64,000 nucleotides of DNA from Stictocephala bisonia (GCA_035578905.1 JAQJVL010000427.1:336001-400000), one strand, 5' to 3'. Shown: positions 11,727 through 26,500, numbered from the stretch's first letter. Numbers and translations: made by a program. Notes: generated by a model not told the origin, from the letters alone.

Positions 11727-14700
11727 ACATCAAACATAAATTAATGCTGGTGTTTTAGGCATTTAGTGCGAAGAAAGGCATAAAATGTTTGTCATATCTC
11801 AATATTGAAGACATTTTATTAAAAAATAACATTTCACTAGTTTTCCCAGCTTATATAAAATATGCTCAAGTAAGAGAATACAACCCACCCTTCTAGCATC
11901 CGTGGTTTCTTTTAAACCCTCCCTAACTGCTTGTATACATGGTCTCTGCCAGTCTTCATCTACTCCGTGTGGCTCTTAACTTGACCTCCTTCCACCTGTT
12001 GTACATAAACGGTTCCTTGCAAGACTTAGAAACCACACTATGCTCACATTTTGTTCCTGTCTGCCTACATTCAATATTGTGTTCATAAATGGCACTTGCC
12101 ATAGTCGTGACTCCCACAATATATATCCTGCGTACATGCCCTTCTCTTGCTGCCCTTTCAACAACCAATGTTCCAAGACGGTAAGGAGTGTTACTTTAAC
12201 CCACCCTGTGTACAAACCCCAGGTCTTGACTCACCCCTGCCTCCCAAAATATCCTATTTATATATAAATGTTGGCTGACTATTACATCCATTCTGCTTAC
12301 AGATAATTTACTCTGATTGCAATTTCTTATCTACTCTGAATTAACACATTCTTAAGTAGTTTTCCTACTGAATCGCTGTGCACACACCCTTCATTATCAT
12401 GCCCACATCCACCTTGCATACAAGCATTATTGCTCTTGATGTCTCTTCTTACCTACCCTGTCTACAGGTGTTCACAGATAAAGAAGATAAATGCTTATAT
12501 TAAACATATCAAATTATCTAGTTCATTAAGTTAGTCTTACGCTTTTCCAACTAAAGAAAAAAAAATAAATAGATAAAAACAAAACATAGGAATGTCTTTA
12601 AAACTAATATTGCATTTTTCAAACTGTTTAATAAAGCTTCTTACGATATTTGATATTTTATAAGCATTAACTAAGATATTTTGAACATAGTTAATGTTAG
12701 CTGTATTCTTAGATATATCGTATTAAATACAACCTAGATTCTCCCTTCAGTAAATCACTTGTTTCAATGGGCCATATCTAGAATACAATGAATGAGCATT
12801 CAAACAAGCCTGTGTTTGTATGCATGTAGACTGCATTGTTCTATTGGTGTTGGAGCCGCCATACAACTCGTCACATTTCCATTTGGCACAAATCCACTTT
12901 TGATACAATACCTGAGTAAATTTTCACTCAAACATCCCAGTCTGTTAGTCAATTCCAATGTCAATTACATATTTTCAACGCGTGTAATTTAATTAATATA
13001 TATTATTTATGTAAACTAGTTTAATAACCCTGCATAATAATCCTTCATGCAAATATATATCTTATGGTTTTCAAAGCTAGCTACGAAATTAAAAAGAGAA
13101 GGAATGAAAATTAAAATCAAAAGTATTTGTGATTTAGTGTTTCAATGTGTATCCCGTCACATATCTAATAACAGGTTCCGTAAATATGCAACACCTGCTT
13201 CTCCGATTAAATTAAGACCAGTCAGTCCCCATTGAACAAATGCTAATAGACTCAGTTAGAGTCTATTTTATATTTATATTAATATAACGAAATTTATATT
13301 AATACTAACTCAGTTATCTATAACATAAATTTTGACACTCAATCATATGTCTGATCATTTGCTATACCCCTCTTCCCCTATTTATAGTAGTTGTATCTTC
13401 CCACACTCGATAAAAATCGACTAACTTACTCGATTCCTTACGAGAAAGGTTCATTCCACCAATGACGGTCATAGGTTCTAAGACCAGAAACTTGTTCTGT
13501 CCGTCAAACATATCCATAGTTAAGAACCAGTTGTTTTTTGTGAAAATTGTTTTCAGGTTAACGAGGAAGCTAGTCAATGAGATGTTTTTCTAGATTTAAG
13601 TTCCCCTGCACGCAAGATTCGGGGTACATAGTATCTTTATAAACTCACTGAGAAGTGCCTCTTTGCGTCACATATTTGGAGGAGCTATGTTGCACTGCAC
13701 TGGAACCTATGATAGAGGGGTTGGATAAGAGAACCATTGATAGTCCTCACCGCCCTATTTAGTTGTATATCAACCTATCGTACATGTGTACTGTTCAGCC
13801 ACACGGGAGCACAATACTTAGCAGTGGAGTATATACAACAATAAAGCTGTAGTGTTATGGTTGATGGCCTGCGAACAGCACATGCTCGAAAATTTTTTTG
13901 CCCCACTACGCACTGTCATATGTTCCTAGTACAGTCACTGCTAGAAGTATAGATCTATCATAACAACAATGATCCCACATGCCAAAGTATTTATATTTGA
14001 TTTTCTACTGTGGTTTTAATCAATTGAGATATAATTGAGGTATTGGTAATAGTTTCAATGATAGAATAATAGCTAGTTTCACCAATATAATTAAATTTTT
14101 CGGTTTTACCATAATATTCAACCATGTTAAAATAGTTGACCATAATTGACTGACTATGTTTTGCAGCTGTACTTTGCTGCTCACTGCCGCTGGAGGAGAA
14201 GTGTGGTGGGACTAGTAAACATCCTCTCTACTCTACACGCCTTTTAGTTTTAGTTTATGAATACGGAGGGCTTGTGCGTTTGCTCCCCTCAAGTTGCTGC
14301 ACAATATTAGTAGTTCTAGTTCTTACTTTATCTTATGTTCTCTGTAGATGACTTTTAAACCAGGGATATCAATCTAAACTGATCGCCAAGTACTGTGGAT
14401 GCTCATTGTGTTTCAGCCTAAGACCATAAAAAAATGTTTAATTTTTGATTAGCTAATCTATTACTCAGTCGAAAGCAGGTTACTTCTATTCTAGTTAGAT
14501 AGGGCTTTATCATCTTTAACTTTAAGCTTTTTATGTGCCATCTGTTGAGTTTTCATAGCAATATCATCTGTTATATGAATTTTGTGGTGGGATATTAGTA
14601 GTAAATACCTTGAATGAAATATGATGAAGAACAGAACCTTGTAGCAGTCCATAATTCAAATGCCAAACAAATGTTCTTTACGACCCAAACTAACTTTAAT

Positions 14701-14744
14701 TGACCTGTTGTTGTGGTTGGAATTTGTAAATTGCATCTATTTAT
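11727..14744. other. spacer with a GC-richer patch at 11.89-12.27 kb
   Basis: The patch has overlapping minus-strand frames of 70-79 codons and a plus-strand frame of 75 codons, all unbroken at the same place. This suggests raised GC rather than three genes. No domain recognised. It may be an unclassified repeat or an exon fragment. The rest shows nothing. Confidence 0.4.
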
Positions 14745-14862
14745 GACGGACTTGACTTAAATCAAGTTAAGTTAAGACTTAAGTTAACTTAAGTTCGTTA
14801 CTTAAGTTAAACTTAAGTAACGGACTTAAGTTAAATCAAGAAACGGACTTAAGTTGCAAAAT
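14745..14862. repeat. CTTAAGTTAA palindromic low-complexity repeat
   Basis: Irregular copies of cttaagtt/aacttaag and of acggacttaagtt follow each other for about 115 bp. Each core is itself palindromic, so many alternative hairpins are possible. Confidence 0.75.
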
Positions 14863-17800
14863 TTAAATAACACGCTCTTTCTTCATACTGTGTGGCTGCT
14901 AAAAGTTCTACAAATTATCTTTCTTCAGATTAAAGCACCTTCTCCATTCTCAATGAAATATGTTAACGGAAGTATCTGGTCGCAACAATTTTAACAATCT
15001 TTGAACCCAGCTTATCCAACAGGGATGCTTCATTCATAATAGTAACTCAGTTGTAAATTAGACTCTCCAATAGTCTATAGCAGACACTTGAAAAAGCTAT
15101 AGAGTGGTAGGTTTTGGCTGGTTCTAGTTCTGTACCTGGCTTTAAAATAAATATCACTTTAGAAATTTTAAAACCTATGTGCATAAAAAATGTGGTAGAT
15201 TCATGACAGGACGTGTGATTTTCTACATACACAAAAGAATATTCCTTATAATTAGTTTAAATATTTTGGTCAATGGCTTACAATACCCAGTAAATATTTG
15301 TCCTTTAATAGTTTACTCAGCACTCAATATAATATTAAAGTTACACCGGAAGGGACTTGGTGGTCGACTGTTAACTTCGATCCTTTGGAGTTTGGGGTCT
15401 TAGGCTCCATTTTGGGTGGCGGTTGGAAAATTTCCATCTCAGTTTCCTAGTGCTGATAAAGGAAAAAACTCCCTAAACAGCCATTTGCTATACAATTAAT
15501 AAATATTTCGTTATTTACAATGAAGTAAATACTATATGAACCGTAGTTATGTATAATGAATGTCTGTTAATATACCTATATGGAAGAATGAACGCCATAG
15601 ACGACAAACACCGAGATATGGCCGACTCTAACAAACAATTTTAAACAAAAATCACTGTGTGTAAAATATTTTGCATAGTTCACCATAAAATTATCACCAT
15701 AAAATTATTTAAAAAAAGAGGTTATGTCAATCCAATTAATAATTAAGTCACAGGTATCTCATACAATTACCTTCACATAGATCATGGGGTTTGCCTTCTG
15801 TATGGACACATAAATGTAATACATAGCCTTGAAATGATTATTATTTTTACAATAATTGTATATACACGAAGTCATTAATGTAAAAATATTGGTCAATATA
15901 ACTGCTATATTTAATGTTCGAATACAATAAAATATAAATTGTATTTCCCATGCATCCTAAGTATTTAGTCGTTTTATAATAGTATGGCTTACAAGTAACT
16001 GATATCACTAAGATATAAAAAATGATACAATAACATTGTTGGTTTCGTGGAATATATTAGAGGTAAATTGATATTTAATATATTTTAAATTTAATTTGTA
16101 TTATTAATAAAATTGTCTTGCCAAGTACATCATATAATTAATTGTGAGATTTTTGGTCTAATTCCAGATTTTTTACTATCTTGGTATAGAAATAAGAAAT
16201 GGATTTAAATTAAACGCTAGTCAGAGGCCATGACAAACGTCATTTTATACTTCTTCTGAATCAATTAAACTACCCGCTGCAGTCAACTTTCACTCTGTTT
16301 GTTTTACTTTCTTAAATTACAGAGTTCTTATTCTTATGTCCTTGACATTACTACAACTATTTACAAAGTGTATGTCTTCACTTTCTAGCAACCTCAAGTA
16401 AAACTTAGTAGATAACACTAAAGTTTCGTTCGTTCAACAATATTTAAGGCTGGCTGTTCATTATTTTGCTCAATAGGTAATATGATATTACGAAAACGTC
16501 AGTGAAAAATTACGTGAAAAAAATACGAAGACAGTGTAAGTAAATAAGATGTATGTTTAATAAATAAGATGTTATGTATGATAAGTGGAGAAATAATCGG
16601 TCAACTGATGAGGTCACATTAATTAAATAACTACTTGCTAAACATATTTTGACTGCCTGGGCCATAGTATATGTTATTATTATTAGAGATTACCTTTTGG
16701 AAGAAAAATCAACTTAACCACAACCATCAGCAAAAAATTCAACAATCGCAAGTCAAATTCTACAATAAAGCTATAACTATCAATAGTGGTTAATATATAT
16801 AAAACTATTCCTGTATGGTTAGTTCGTAGGCCATGGGCGAGGCCATGTCTCGGTCGGGTGCCGCAGGCTGAGGTCGGCAGATAGGGGATAACCACAGTGG
16901 CCGAGGTAACTGCCCAACAAGACCCGCGGCTCTACTGGTCTACTCGTGCAACACGCCATCAAATTCTCTGTCTTTTTTTAGTTTGTCCATATTTGGGCCT
17001 GTACATTTTCTTTTTTCTTCATAATTACAAACAAAAATAAATTTACATTTCACATATTTGTTACATTTAAGTAAACAAGTTACAAGTGCTCGAGGTTAAG
17101 TAAGTGATAATTGATATAAATATTTAATACTAGGATGTATAGGAAATATTTTATGAAGTTAATTACCATGATAAATTAATCCAGAACGTTATCTAGAGTT
17201 AAATGCAAATGGCTGGCTGAAGTCCAAGCCACCAGAATTCCCGCCTGTGACTGTTGGGCAGACTTCCACCCTCTTCATCCCGTTAAGACGGTGGCTTGTC
17301 GTTGCAAGGATTTAGATAATTTGGCGAAAACACTTTTTATATTTTCACATAGTCTTTTTTCAACCCCATGTTAATTGATTTAAAGGGGGGTCTGTTTTAT
17401 TATTATTTCGAAAGATTAAAGTAATGTACCTGAATTTGACAAGCATGTAACGTGATGTATGTAATATTGAATAAATTTTGATTTGATCATCCATGGTGAT
17501 ATAATATATGAATAATCTACATATTATTAAGATCAACCACAGGGGTAAATATGTAGAATTCGATATCTTATTACTGCAGTGAACTTATAAATGGTGGCAG
17601 TTATAAGTATATAACAACTGATGTACATACCTATAAAATACACCTATAAGTATAACAACTCCTGAATCTCTTTGTACTTTATAAGGACACATTTTCTGTA
17701 GTAATTAAGACCCACGTATGGCTACAGGTTTGTAGTAGTGAAAGCCTAATTTCCTTCTATAGGTACATTTAGAAAATAGGTTTTTAGTCCTGAGGAAACA

Positions 17801-19214
17801 ATACGTTTGGAAAAGAAAAAAAATACCATGCTGCCATCTGTTGCCTAACATAGCAATTATTAGAGATCCGGGTTACTATTATTTTTTTTTAATAATGTGA
17901 CCTTATATAAAAACATTTAAGATCGTGACTTTTTGCTCAGGATTCAGGGACATGTTGCATTGTGTACTTGTATAAGGACATTAAGCTTTAAAGACTACAA
18001 ACAGTAATTTATAACCAGGACTCAGGAGGTTATACATCTGTAGTAACAATTGCTACTTCTTGAGGATATGGGTAATAAAGGAGGGACTGACAAGGTGGGC
18101 AATGTTATCGCATAGTAAAGTGGAGAAATCACCACACGAAACAATAATTCGACACTCGTTTAGTGCAATATTGTATGCAACCTCTGAGTCCTTCTTCTTT
18201 GTATTATTGACACTCTGTGAAAATTTGAATTCGTAATATAATATTGATTTATAGCAATAATATGCTTGTTACATAAAGATAATGACTTTTTAAAATACTG
18301 AAATTTATGTATCTACAATTAATTTGAGAAACTATGATTATGGGAGTGATAAGACTGATGTATTTAGTTAATGGTCGTGAAATATGATATGTTCTTATGT
18401 TAATCTACAGTTTTCAAAGATACGTTTTTATATTCCTTAGTTCTTAAAAAAACGGAAAAACTCATTTTAATACTAGTACAAATTAATCTTATTGTAAATC
18501 AATATACCTTTTTACTAATAGCTTTGGATATTACACATCATAGTCTACATTTTTTGAGAAAATATTAACTATAAACGTTCAATAAAATACACTTAAAATA
18601 AAATATTTATCTTACGAGTTAAATATTACTTTTATAACAGAGAATATTTAGGGTCAAAACCTGGGGAAATATTCTAGGTATTTCTTTACAAAATATCACT
18701 ATTCTTATTACAATTACAATGCAATATGTGCCAGTTGAGGAAAAAGGCTAACTGCATGTATATCAAATCAGGTCAGGTTAATTTATATCATAAAGAAGGA
18801 AGAAGAAGTTGTGGTATCCTATAATGCCCTGAATGGGTATCGAGTAGTTAGTTCTCCAGTCATCTGTGTGGTTGAAAGGGCCAGCACAGTTGTCAGTCCC
18901 TCTCCTTATTCCTAGTCTGTACCTAGATGATACACAAGGCCAAAAATTCAAAATTATCAACATATTTCTTTTATATATTTTTAAATTCTAAATGTATTTC
19001 CGACCATTTTCATGTACAACACTTTAATATTTAATTCATATACATACTATTGAAAAAATATTTAAACAATGTCCTACAGCCCTAAATTTTTATTTTCCCT
19101 AAAATATTATCTAGCCATTTTGTGAGAACCATTCTATGTAGTAGTAATCCTGTCATTTATACTTTTCATCTTTACTCTTTGTAATGTTACCTTGCTCTAT
19201 TCAAGCTCTATAAT
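14863..19214. other. spacer, no gene seen
   Basis: Mostly AT-rich. A GC-rich patch at 16,820-16,960 and another at 17,200-17,310 are unexplained. Near 17,440-17,490 the tail-like aataaattttgatttgatc resembles 3' ends of insect non-LTR elements, so these could be a decayed LINE; the evidence is weak. Confidence 0.4.
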
Positions 19215-20504
19215 ATGCCTACAAAACATATGGTATTGTTTATTTATTGAATTTTGTTATATTTGTTGTTGACATCAATCTCAGTTATTGAGTTTTGATA
19301 GTTTGACTTATAAAGATGTGTTACAATGCCTGCTTCAAACATATGCCTCCAAAACATATGGTATTGTTTATTTACTGAATTTGTTTATGTTTGTTTGTTG
19401 TTCACATCAATCTCATTCGTTGAGTTTTGAGAGTTTGACTCATAAAGTTATGTTACGATGCCTCCAAAATATATGGTATTGTTTATTTATTGAATTTATT
19501 TATGTTTGTTTCACACATCAATCTCGTTCGTTGAGTTTTGATAGTCTGACATATAAAGTTATGTTACAATGCCTCCAAAACATATGGTATTGTTTATTTA
19601 TTGAATTTTGTTATATTTGTTGTTGACATCAATCTCAGTTATTGAGTTTTGATAGTTTGACTTATAAAGATGTGTTACAATGCCTGCTTCAAACATATGC
19701 CTCCAAAACATATGGTATTGTTTATTTACTGAATTTGTTTATGTTTGTTTGTTGTTCACATCAATCTCATTCGTTGAGTTTTGATAGTTTGACTCATAAA
19801 GTTATGTTACAATGCCTCCAAAATATATGGTATTGTTTATTTATTGAATTTATTTATGTTTGTTTCACACATCAATCTCGTTCGTTGAGTTTTGATAGTC
19901 TGACATATAAAGGTATGTTACAATGCCTCCAAAACATATGGTATTGTTTATTTATTGAATTTTGTTATATTTGTTGTTGACATCAATCTCAGTTATTGAG
20001 TTTTGATAGTTTGACTTATAAAGATGTGTTACAATGCCTGCTTCAAACATATGCCTCCAAAACATATGGTATTGTTTATTTACTGAATTTGTTTATGTTT
20101 GTTTGTTGTTCACATCAATCTCATTCGTTGAGTTTTGATAGTTTGACTCATAAAGTTATGTTACAATGCCTCCAAAATATATGGTATTGTTTATTTATTG
20201 AATTTGTTTATGTTTGTTTCACACATCAATCTCGTTCGTTGAGTTTTGATAGTCTGACATATAAAGTTATGTTACAGTGCCTCCAAAACATATGGTATTG
20301 TTTATTTATTGAATTTGTTTATGTTTGTTGTTCACATCAATCTCATTCGTTGAGTTTTGATAGTCTGATATATAAAGTTATGTTACAATGCCTCCAAAAC
20401 ATATGGTATTGTTTATTTATTGAATATGTTTATGTTTGTTGTTCACATCAATCTCATTCGTTGAGTTTTGAGAGTTTAACATATAAAGTTGTATTACAAT
20501 GCCT
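19215..20504 (+). repeat. satellite array with 354 bp trimeric higher-order unit
   Basis: About eleven monomers built round atgcctccaaaacatatggt, tttatttattgaatttgttt and cacatcaatctcattcgttg. Three consecutive higher-order units start near 19,273, 19,627 and 19,981, exactly 354 bp apart. Each is a 132 bp monomer followed by two 111 bp monomers. The array ends with two further 111 bp monomers and starts with a partial one. Units 1 and 2 are almost identical, so homogenisation is recent. All lengths are multiples of three, so one frame runs through the array (112, 112 and 177 codons), broken only by one TGA at each unit junction. The peptide repeat (SFDSLTYKVMLQCLQNIWYC) looks unlike a folded protein. 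I treat it as satellite DNA. Confidence 0.9.
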
Positions 20505-20820
20505 AGAACTAAAAAGTTTGACAAGTTAAAGGGAACCGATTCACTCTCGTTAAAGTCGATACTATTAAAGTACCAGTTCATTAAATTTCATTTAGCTGGG
20601 TAAGGTGAAGTGATTCAGAAACTTAATGGTAATGCTGGAGGTAAATGTATAGTCGGCCTAAAACAAATCGATAAAATAGGGTTTTAAATGCCAACAAAGC
20701 AACCTTAGAACGCTCTAAAAATAAAATAAAACTGAAAAGATATGCAAAAAGAAAAGGGGAGGATATAGAAGAAGAAACAACTGCTGTGTATGGGGCTGGA
20801 CTATTGTAGTGTGACAACAG
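20505..20820 (+). other. possible decayed coding relic next to the satellite
   Basis: The final monomer leads into an ATG (20,499) and a short frame MPRTKKFDKLKGTDSLSLKS. After a stop another in-frame segment follows (EVIQKLNGNAGGKCIVGLKQ), and a third, further on, is lysine-rich then acidic (KRYAKRKGEDIEEETTAVYG). This Lys/Arg-rich pattern is seen in transposase N-termini, but no family could be named. Probably non-functional if real. Confidence 0.25.
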
Positions 20821-23429
20821 AACATGATTTCAGTTTTTGTCACCTACTGGAAAATCACTTTTTCTGACACTTAGTACACTTTTTTCATGAACTATCAGTT
20901 TTAAATTTGTCTGTAATGTACATCTGTTTACGCTACAATGTTACCTAAATTTCATTTGTTTAAACTGTCAGATAGTAGTTTAAAAATATAAAAGTAAAAA
21001 AGCTGCAATTTTTTGCGTTTTTATAAGTATTATTTTTCTAATGTTATCATTTAATTTACTTATAAATAAATAAACATGGTTCTAAACCTATAAATAAGTA
21101 ATGTACAACGTTTCACATCTTCAAACTAAGTAGTTCTTGTTCTAAATGTACTTAAACATTACTTTGTTAACATGTGTATTATGCACAAGGCCCCCTTATG
21201 ATTTTTATTATCAATTTATAAAGATTTACACGATGCTAAATACAACTGAGGGTTTCGTTGCCAATAGCTATGTTTGATATGCTAAATCGAACGAACAAGC
21301 TTAAAAATGAAGCGTACTGTTCGTAATTAAATGAAGGAACCAAACGATTGGCTTTTATATGTCGAGCACAATTGTTTAAGTAATTACTAAACGTTGTGAC
21401 TTTGAAAAAGCATACATAATTTACCTTCAAATAGGTTTTAGGCAAATTTTCTTTCGTTCAGCAATAATAAATGTATTATAGAAACAGAATATCAATGCTT
21501 CCATTGAATAGCAGTGTTATTTTTAAGATGTTGTTTGACCTTGCAGTTTGAGCTGTGGTTGTAGAATCCCAGCTATGTTTTTTCGTTCCATCTGGTTTGA
21601 CAATATGGTTTGACAGTGCTCGACCATGTGGTGCGGGTAGAGAGTGTAGGTCCCCGACACATGATACTAAACTTGTGTAGGCTCACTACTCATGCGTTAC
21701 ATTATGTTACATGTACGTAGTCTATATACGAGTATAGTACATATTAGAGCAGTGGTTATTTTGTAAAAAATACGGTAATCGTAATTATGGTAATTTTAAA
21801 TAAAGGTTACTTTACCATTGAGAAATAAACATTTTTTTTACTCAGAGTGACTTATATAAAAAATACACTTTCGATATTGTTTTACTACCAACATTGTTCA
21901 AGTTATACAATTTAACTTGATGGGAATACAATTGTCGACATTCTAGTTACGTATTAACTGTGGAAATTGGACACGGTCGATTGTGTAATAGAGTTCCGTG
22001 TATGACAATTCAGAGCGTCGGATATCCCATAGCCATGTAAATTGTCATGTTCGACAATCACACAGGTATCGTCCGACTACAACTAGATTTGCCGTTATTT
22101 GATTATTGTTCTCGCCAATGTGATGTTCTGCAGCTGACAATTTACAGCATAAACTCTTTTGTTTAACCAACTACAAGCCGATACATGTAATACACAACAT
22201 CATGGGCCGGAAACTTCGTACTACGTTTTTTTAATGCTGTAAACCTAATAAACGAAATATGATTATAAAAACATTCATATGAAAATAACACAACAAAAAT
22301 TAATTGCACTATAAGAATAGGATGTACAAATTGTATGGTGTTAGATTTTAGTCTGCTAGATATACCGTCCTAAGAACAGAGAGTTTCACATGGGATTCCT
22401 GAGAACTGTGAAAATGGTTCGTAAAAATCTATTACTATTTTGCACGCCTTTTACTTATATTTTTATAAAGATTTGTTGGATGCAGTTTATTTTAATGAAG
22501 GTTCCGCCAACAATGTATAAGCTACGAATCTATGATTATAAAAGTTACAGGAACTATTGTTGAAGTTTTTAAAATTTTTACTTGAAAGTTAATAGTTTAA
22601 ATGTTTATTTTGTTGCTTTTTGCTTGCTTATTGATTTCTTTTTTTATTGTTGTTGATATCATTTAATGATATTATTATTTATATTCATTGCAATTATTTT
22701 TTTTATCAACTACTTTAGTTAGGTCAGTAATTGGTTATTTTGAACTAGTTTTTCTTTCAATAAATTATTATTTTACGTTAAGTTATTTAAAAAGAAACAT
22801 TTTGAAAACTTTTAAAGGAGTAAAACCTATATCCATAATGTTAATTAATACCAGCATAATAGGGTAATCTTTTCTTAACTGCATTAGAGCATTTGTAGTT
22901 ATGAATAAATAATTTAAAACAGATTTAATGTATACAATATTTTCTTATAAAGTATACATTTTTATCAATAAAAAATTGTGCAATTATAGAAATTGTGATT
23001 GTTAACACAACGCATGGTGCTTATACACTATTCTATGTCAAATATAGCACATATTATTTTTCTTAGATATTAATTTTTCATACAATTTTATTTTAAATTT
23101 TTTTATTTCTATTTTTTAACGCCTTATAGAGTCACCATTCAATAAAACTGCTCGTGATGGTCTACCAGTGACATCCTACTAAAACAATATGTTTTTAAAT
23201 ATCAAAGCAGCTGACGCATGGAATTGTAACTTAGGAAAAATGAGACTAGAACAACACATACAAGTATTGCTGGCTATAGTTAATTAATAATGTAACATGC
23301 TAAAACTATTATACTAAGCTGTTTTATAAGTATTTAATATTTACCAACTTTTTGGCAATTTAAAGGCAGTGTGATTTAATAAAATAAGTAACCAATTTAC
23401 AAACTAGATAAGATATTTAAAAAATATCT
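20821..23429. other. AT-rich spacer, no gene seen
   Basis: No supported feature. Slightly GC-richer stretches at 21,540-21,700 and 21,960-22,140 are single copy within the window and unexplained. Confidence 0.5.
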
Positions 23430-23595
23430 TCTTCAAACGTATATTCAGCTGAAATCACCCCAAAGGTTAGAAACATTATTTATGCTGACGATTTTGCTGT
23501 ATTTATGAACACAATGACTTCCAAAAAACTTTAATCAATCCAGCAAATGGCCTTATGACTTCAAGAACATTTAAGAACCAAGAAACTTAATCACA
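23430..23595 (+). pseudogene. non-LTR retrotransposon reverse transcriptase relic (YADD)
   Basis: One plus-strand frame reads NVYSAEITPKVRNIIYADDF followed by AVFM, then, after in-frame stops at 23,532 and 23,559, continues with SIQQMAL and LQEHLRTKKL. The YADD box after a short Asn/Ile/Tyr strand, with a Gln-rich helix about 20 residues on, is the arrangement in reverse transcriptases of Jockey/CR1-like LINEs. Only about 55 codons survive; no other domain is recognisable either side. It is a dead fragment. Confidence 0.65.
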
Positions 23596-26500
23596 ACTCA
23601 AGTAATAATAATAAATAAATTGCTAGTTCCCATATAATAACAGACTTGCTTATCATCAGATTGAATTTTTTTCTACGGGGTTGTATAACCACAGAAATCA
23701 CCCATGAGAACCTTCTTGGAGCTAGCTCGTATCTAAGAAAGACATTTTGTAAAAAAAAAAAAAAATAAAATAAAAAAAAACACTTGAATGTCAATAATTG
23801 GTTATCTTGTGGTATTAAGGTACAAATTTTTTAAAACACGTCTGAAGTATTTAAATTCTTCTTTAATTTTTTTTATTTGGATTTATTTGGATCCAAACAT
23901 GTCCAGCCTTTCCACCTTGTTTCCAGTTTAACCAACCCTCCAGTGTTTGTGCAAGGATGATAGTTGTAACCTTTCCAGTCTTAGATTGTTATCCTTTATG
24001 TGATTTAAAATTAAATATAAAATGTTGTACATTTAAGAACTAACATTCTAACTTGTTAGTTTTGTAATACTACCGTGTCTTTCCTTTTAAAGTTATTGGA
24101 AACTTATATATATATATATATTGTTAATAAAGTTACTATTGTTTGTTTTGCATGCAAGTATAGTCACAGACACCCTTCTGGGGAACCACAAACCATCCAA
24201 CGGAATATTCTGGAACTTTCTGTCCAATCTTATCGACCTAGATAAAATTAAAAATATATATCAAAGATCAATAAGTTTAAATAATCAAACTCGGAAAACT
24301 TAAAGACCATCCACAGTTAAAATATAAAAATAATGGCTTTATTATACAGTATAATTTGTGTACTAAAAGTGGACTTAAACAAACAAGCCTGTTCTTACAA
24401 TTGAAACTTACATTTTATAAAAGTTTTCCTCATCTGGAAACTTACTAAACCAGACTCGACTAACGTTGAAGTTTTCATACTCATCGTACGTTTATGAAGT
24501 AGCATGAACCTTGGCCAGAGATGCGCAGTAAACAAATAGTCAGATTACTATATGCGGGTATCAGCAAGGTTGTTCTTGGATGACCGACTTGTTTCAGTAA
24601 ACAACTAACCAGTTTTTACCCGGTTAGTAGGTTATTTTAAGTAGCTAAATTAACGAATGTTTGCCTACTAACATTAGACATTCAGTAGGTTGACAATATA
24701 CTCAATACGCAAATTAAACTAACGTTTGTTCAATTTATTACTAAAGGTAAAGATGAAACGTTATCTTGTAAAATAAAATCGATTAAAATTAGTAATCAAC
24801 CATAATATGTACTTTAATGTCCAATCATAATAAAAACAAAAACAATTTTTTTTTTTGTAATTTAGGGCAATATACTTGGCAATGACAGTAGTTCATGGAA
24901 GCAATGTAGATTTCCTACTCAGAAACAATAGAAAAACATTCGATTAAGTTCAGTAGGGATCACAAGAAGCGTAGAACCTCAACATATGGTTGTTTTGTAA
25001 AACACAGATTTTGTGCTATAATAAATTTATTCATCACAATATAAGATAAACTTTACAAATAAATGTCATGTCGATTGCTTCTGTAAACCATTTTACCTTC
25101 CTCAGAACAGAGGAAATTCCTTTGTAAATCCGTATAGTCTGAAGAAGGTAAACGTGGTTTTATTGATTTAGATCATTATTAAATTTTACATTTGTAACTT
25201 ATAAAGTAATAAATTTGAATTGTTTGACATTGACTTCTTTTTAAACCAATACGTTTGGTTTTATAATTAAGAAACTCCTTTTTTAATACATTAATACAGG
25301 CTTTGTTCTTTAGTAGGTGGATGAAAAGTATTTCATAGTCAGCTACAATTTATTTGATTGGGAACAACGTAAATATACGATTCTTTGATTCCATTTTTGT
25401 CACATTACATTCACTTCCCTTCTTATGTCTTCACTATACCAAACTACACCTCTCCCCTCGTGTTTAACACGTCTCTTACTTCAACTGCTGGTACTGTTTT
25501 GTATGTTTAATACCTAAAGTAGGTATGGAAACGTTGGAACTATGACAATCTCTGGGTGTAGGATACTAACATTTTAGTAAAAGTAATCATTAATTCAGTA
25601 AATTACTAGTTTTTATGTATAATTTTGTCTTTAAGTATTCCAAATATTAAGGTAAATATAAGTTCACAATTCTCCACATGGCGAAAAATAGTCAACCCTA
25701 GATCGGGCCAAATAAATAAATGTTATCAAGGCAAAATCAATATTTTAATGTAGGAATTATCATAATGTATTATATATTATGTACATAAATAGACTTATAG
25801 GATATATTTACAACACAATTCGACTGAAAACTATGAAAATATATCGCATGGTTATATACAACAATGTACAATCACTTCGCACTTATATCGAGAACATGAA
25901 AATATTAATAATATTTATTTATCGAGCTAGAATGGATAACACATACAGATAATGTATTCTAGTTTTAGCAACTCTACAAGGAACTAATAGGTTTGTACTT
26001 ATATTAACAAATGATCTTAAATAGTTTAGCAATACCTTATGCAAAAGAAATTATCCAAGCGGTGTCTACGTTGTGTGTAACTCCTAATAATATATCGGCA
26101 TGAGTACATAAGTTCAAGAATAACATCTATAAACGTCTTATGAACATTCAACGATCACCTTAAAAGGCAAACATTGATCTTAGAATGACTTTGTAAACAC
26201 GTATCTGTGATTGTTTTTTTTACGTTATTGTTGTTAAATAGGTGCAACAAATGTTTTAAATAATATTTTACAACACATGTATTAAATATTACAAAAACAC
26301 GTTTTCTTTAGAAATGTTACAACAAAAATATTAGATGAATAATCTTAAAATTATTTATTTTATTATCAATAAATAAAATTTACAGAATTTTGAAAATAAT
26401 GTCAAAAAAAGATAAAACTGAATTGTTAAAATTCACCTGTTATATATTTAAGGTAAAATAGTATATTTATTACACTATATGAAATTAATTACTTGATCAA

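Noticed and set aside
11956..12267. Overlapping frames of 70-79 codons as a host gene
   Set aside because: Frames are open on both strands and in two phases at once, no domain is seen, and no splice sites fit one frame better.
19288..20529. A repeat protein of 112, 112 and 177 codons
   Set aside because: Kept as satellite DNA: no genuine ATG context, a TGA in every unit and a peptide unlike folded repeats. The frame-preserving lengths are still reported as a finding.
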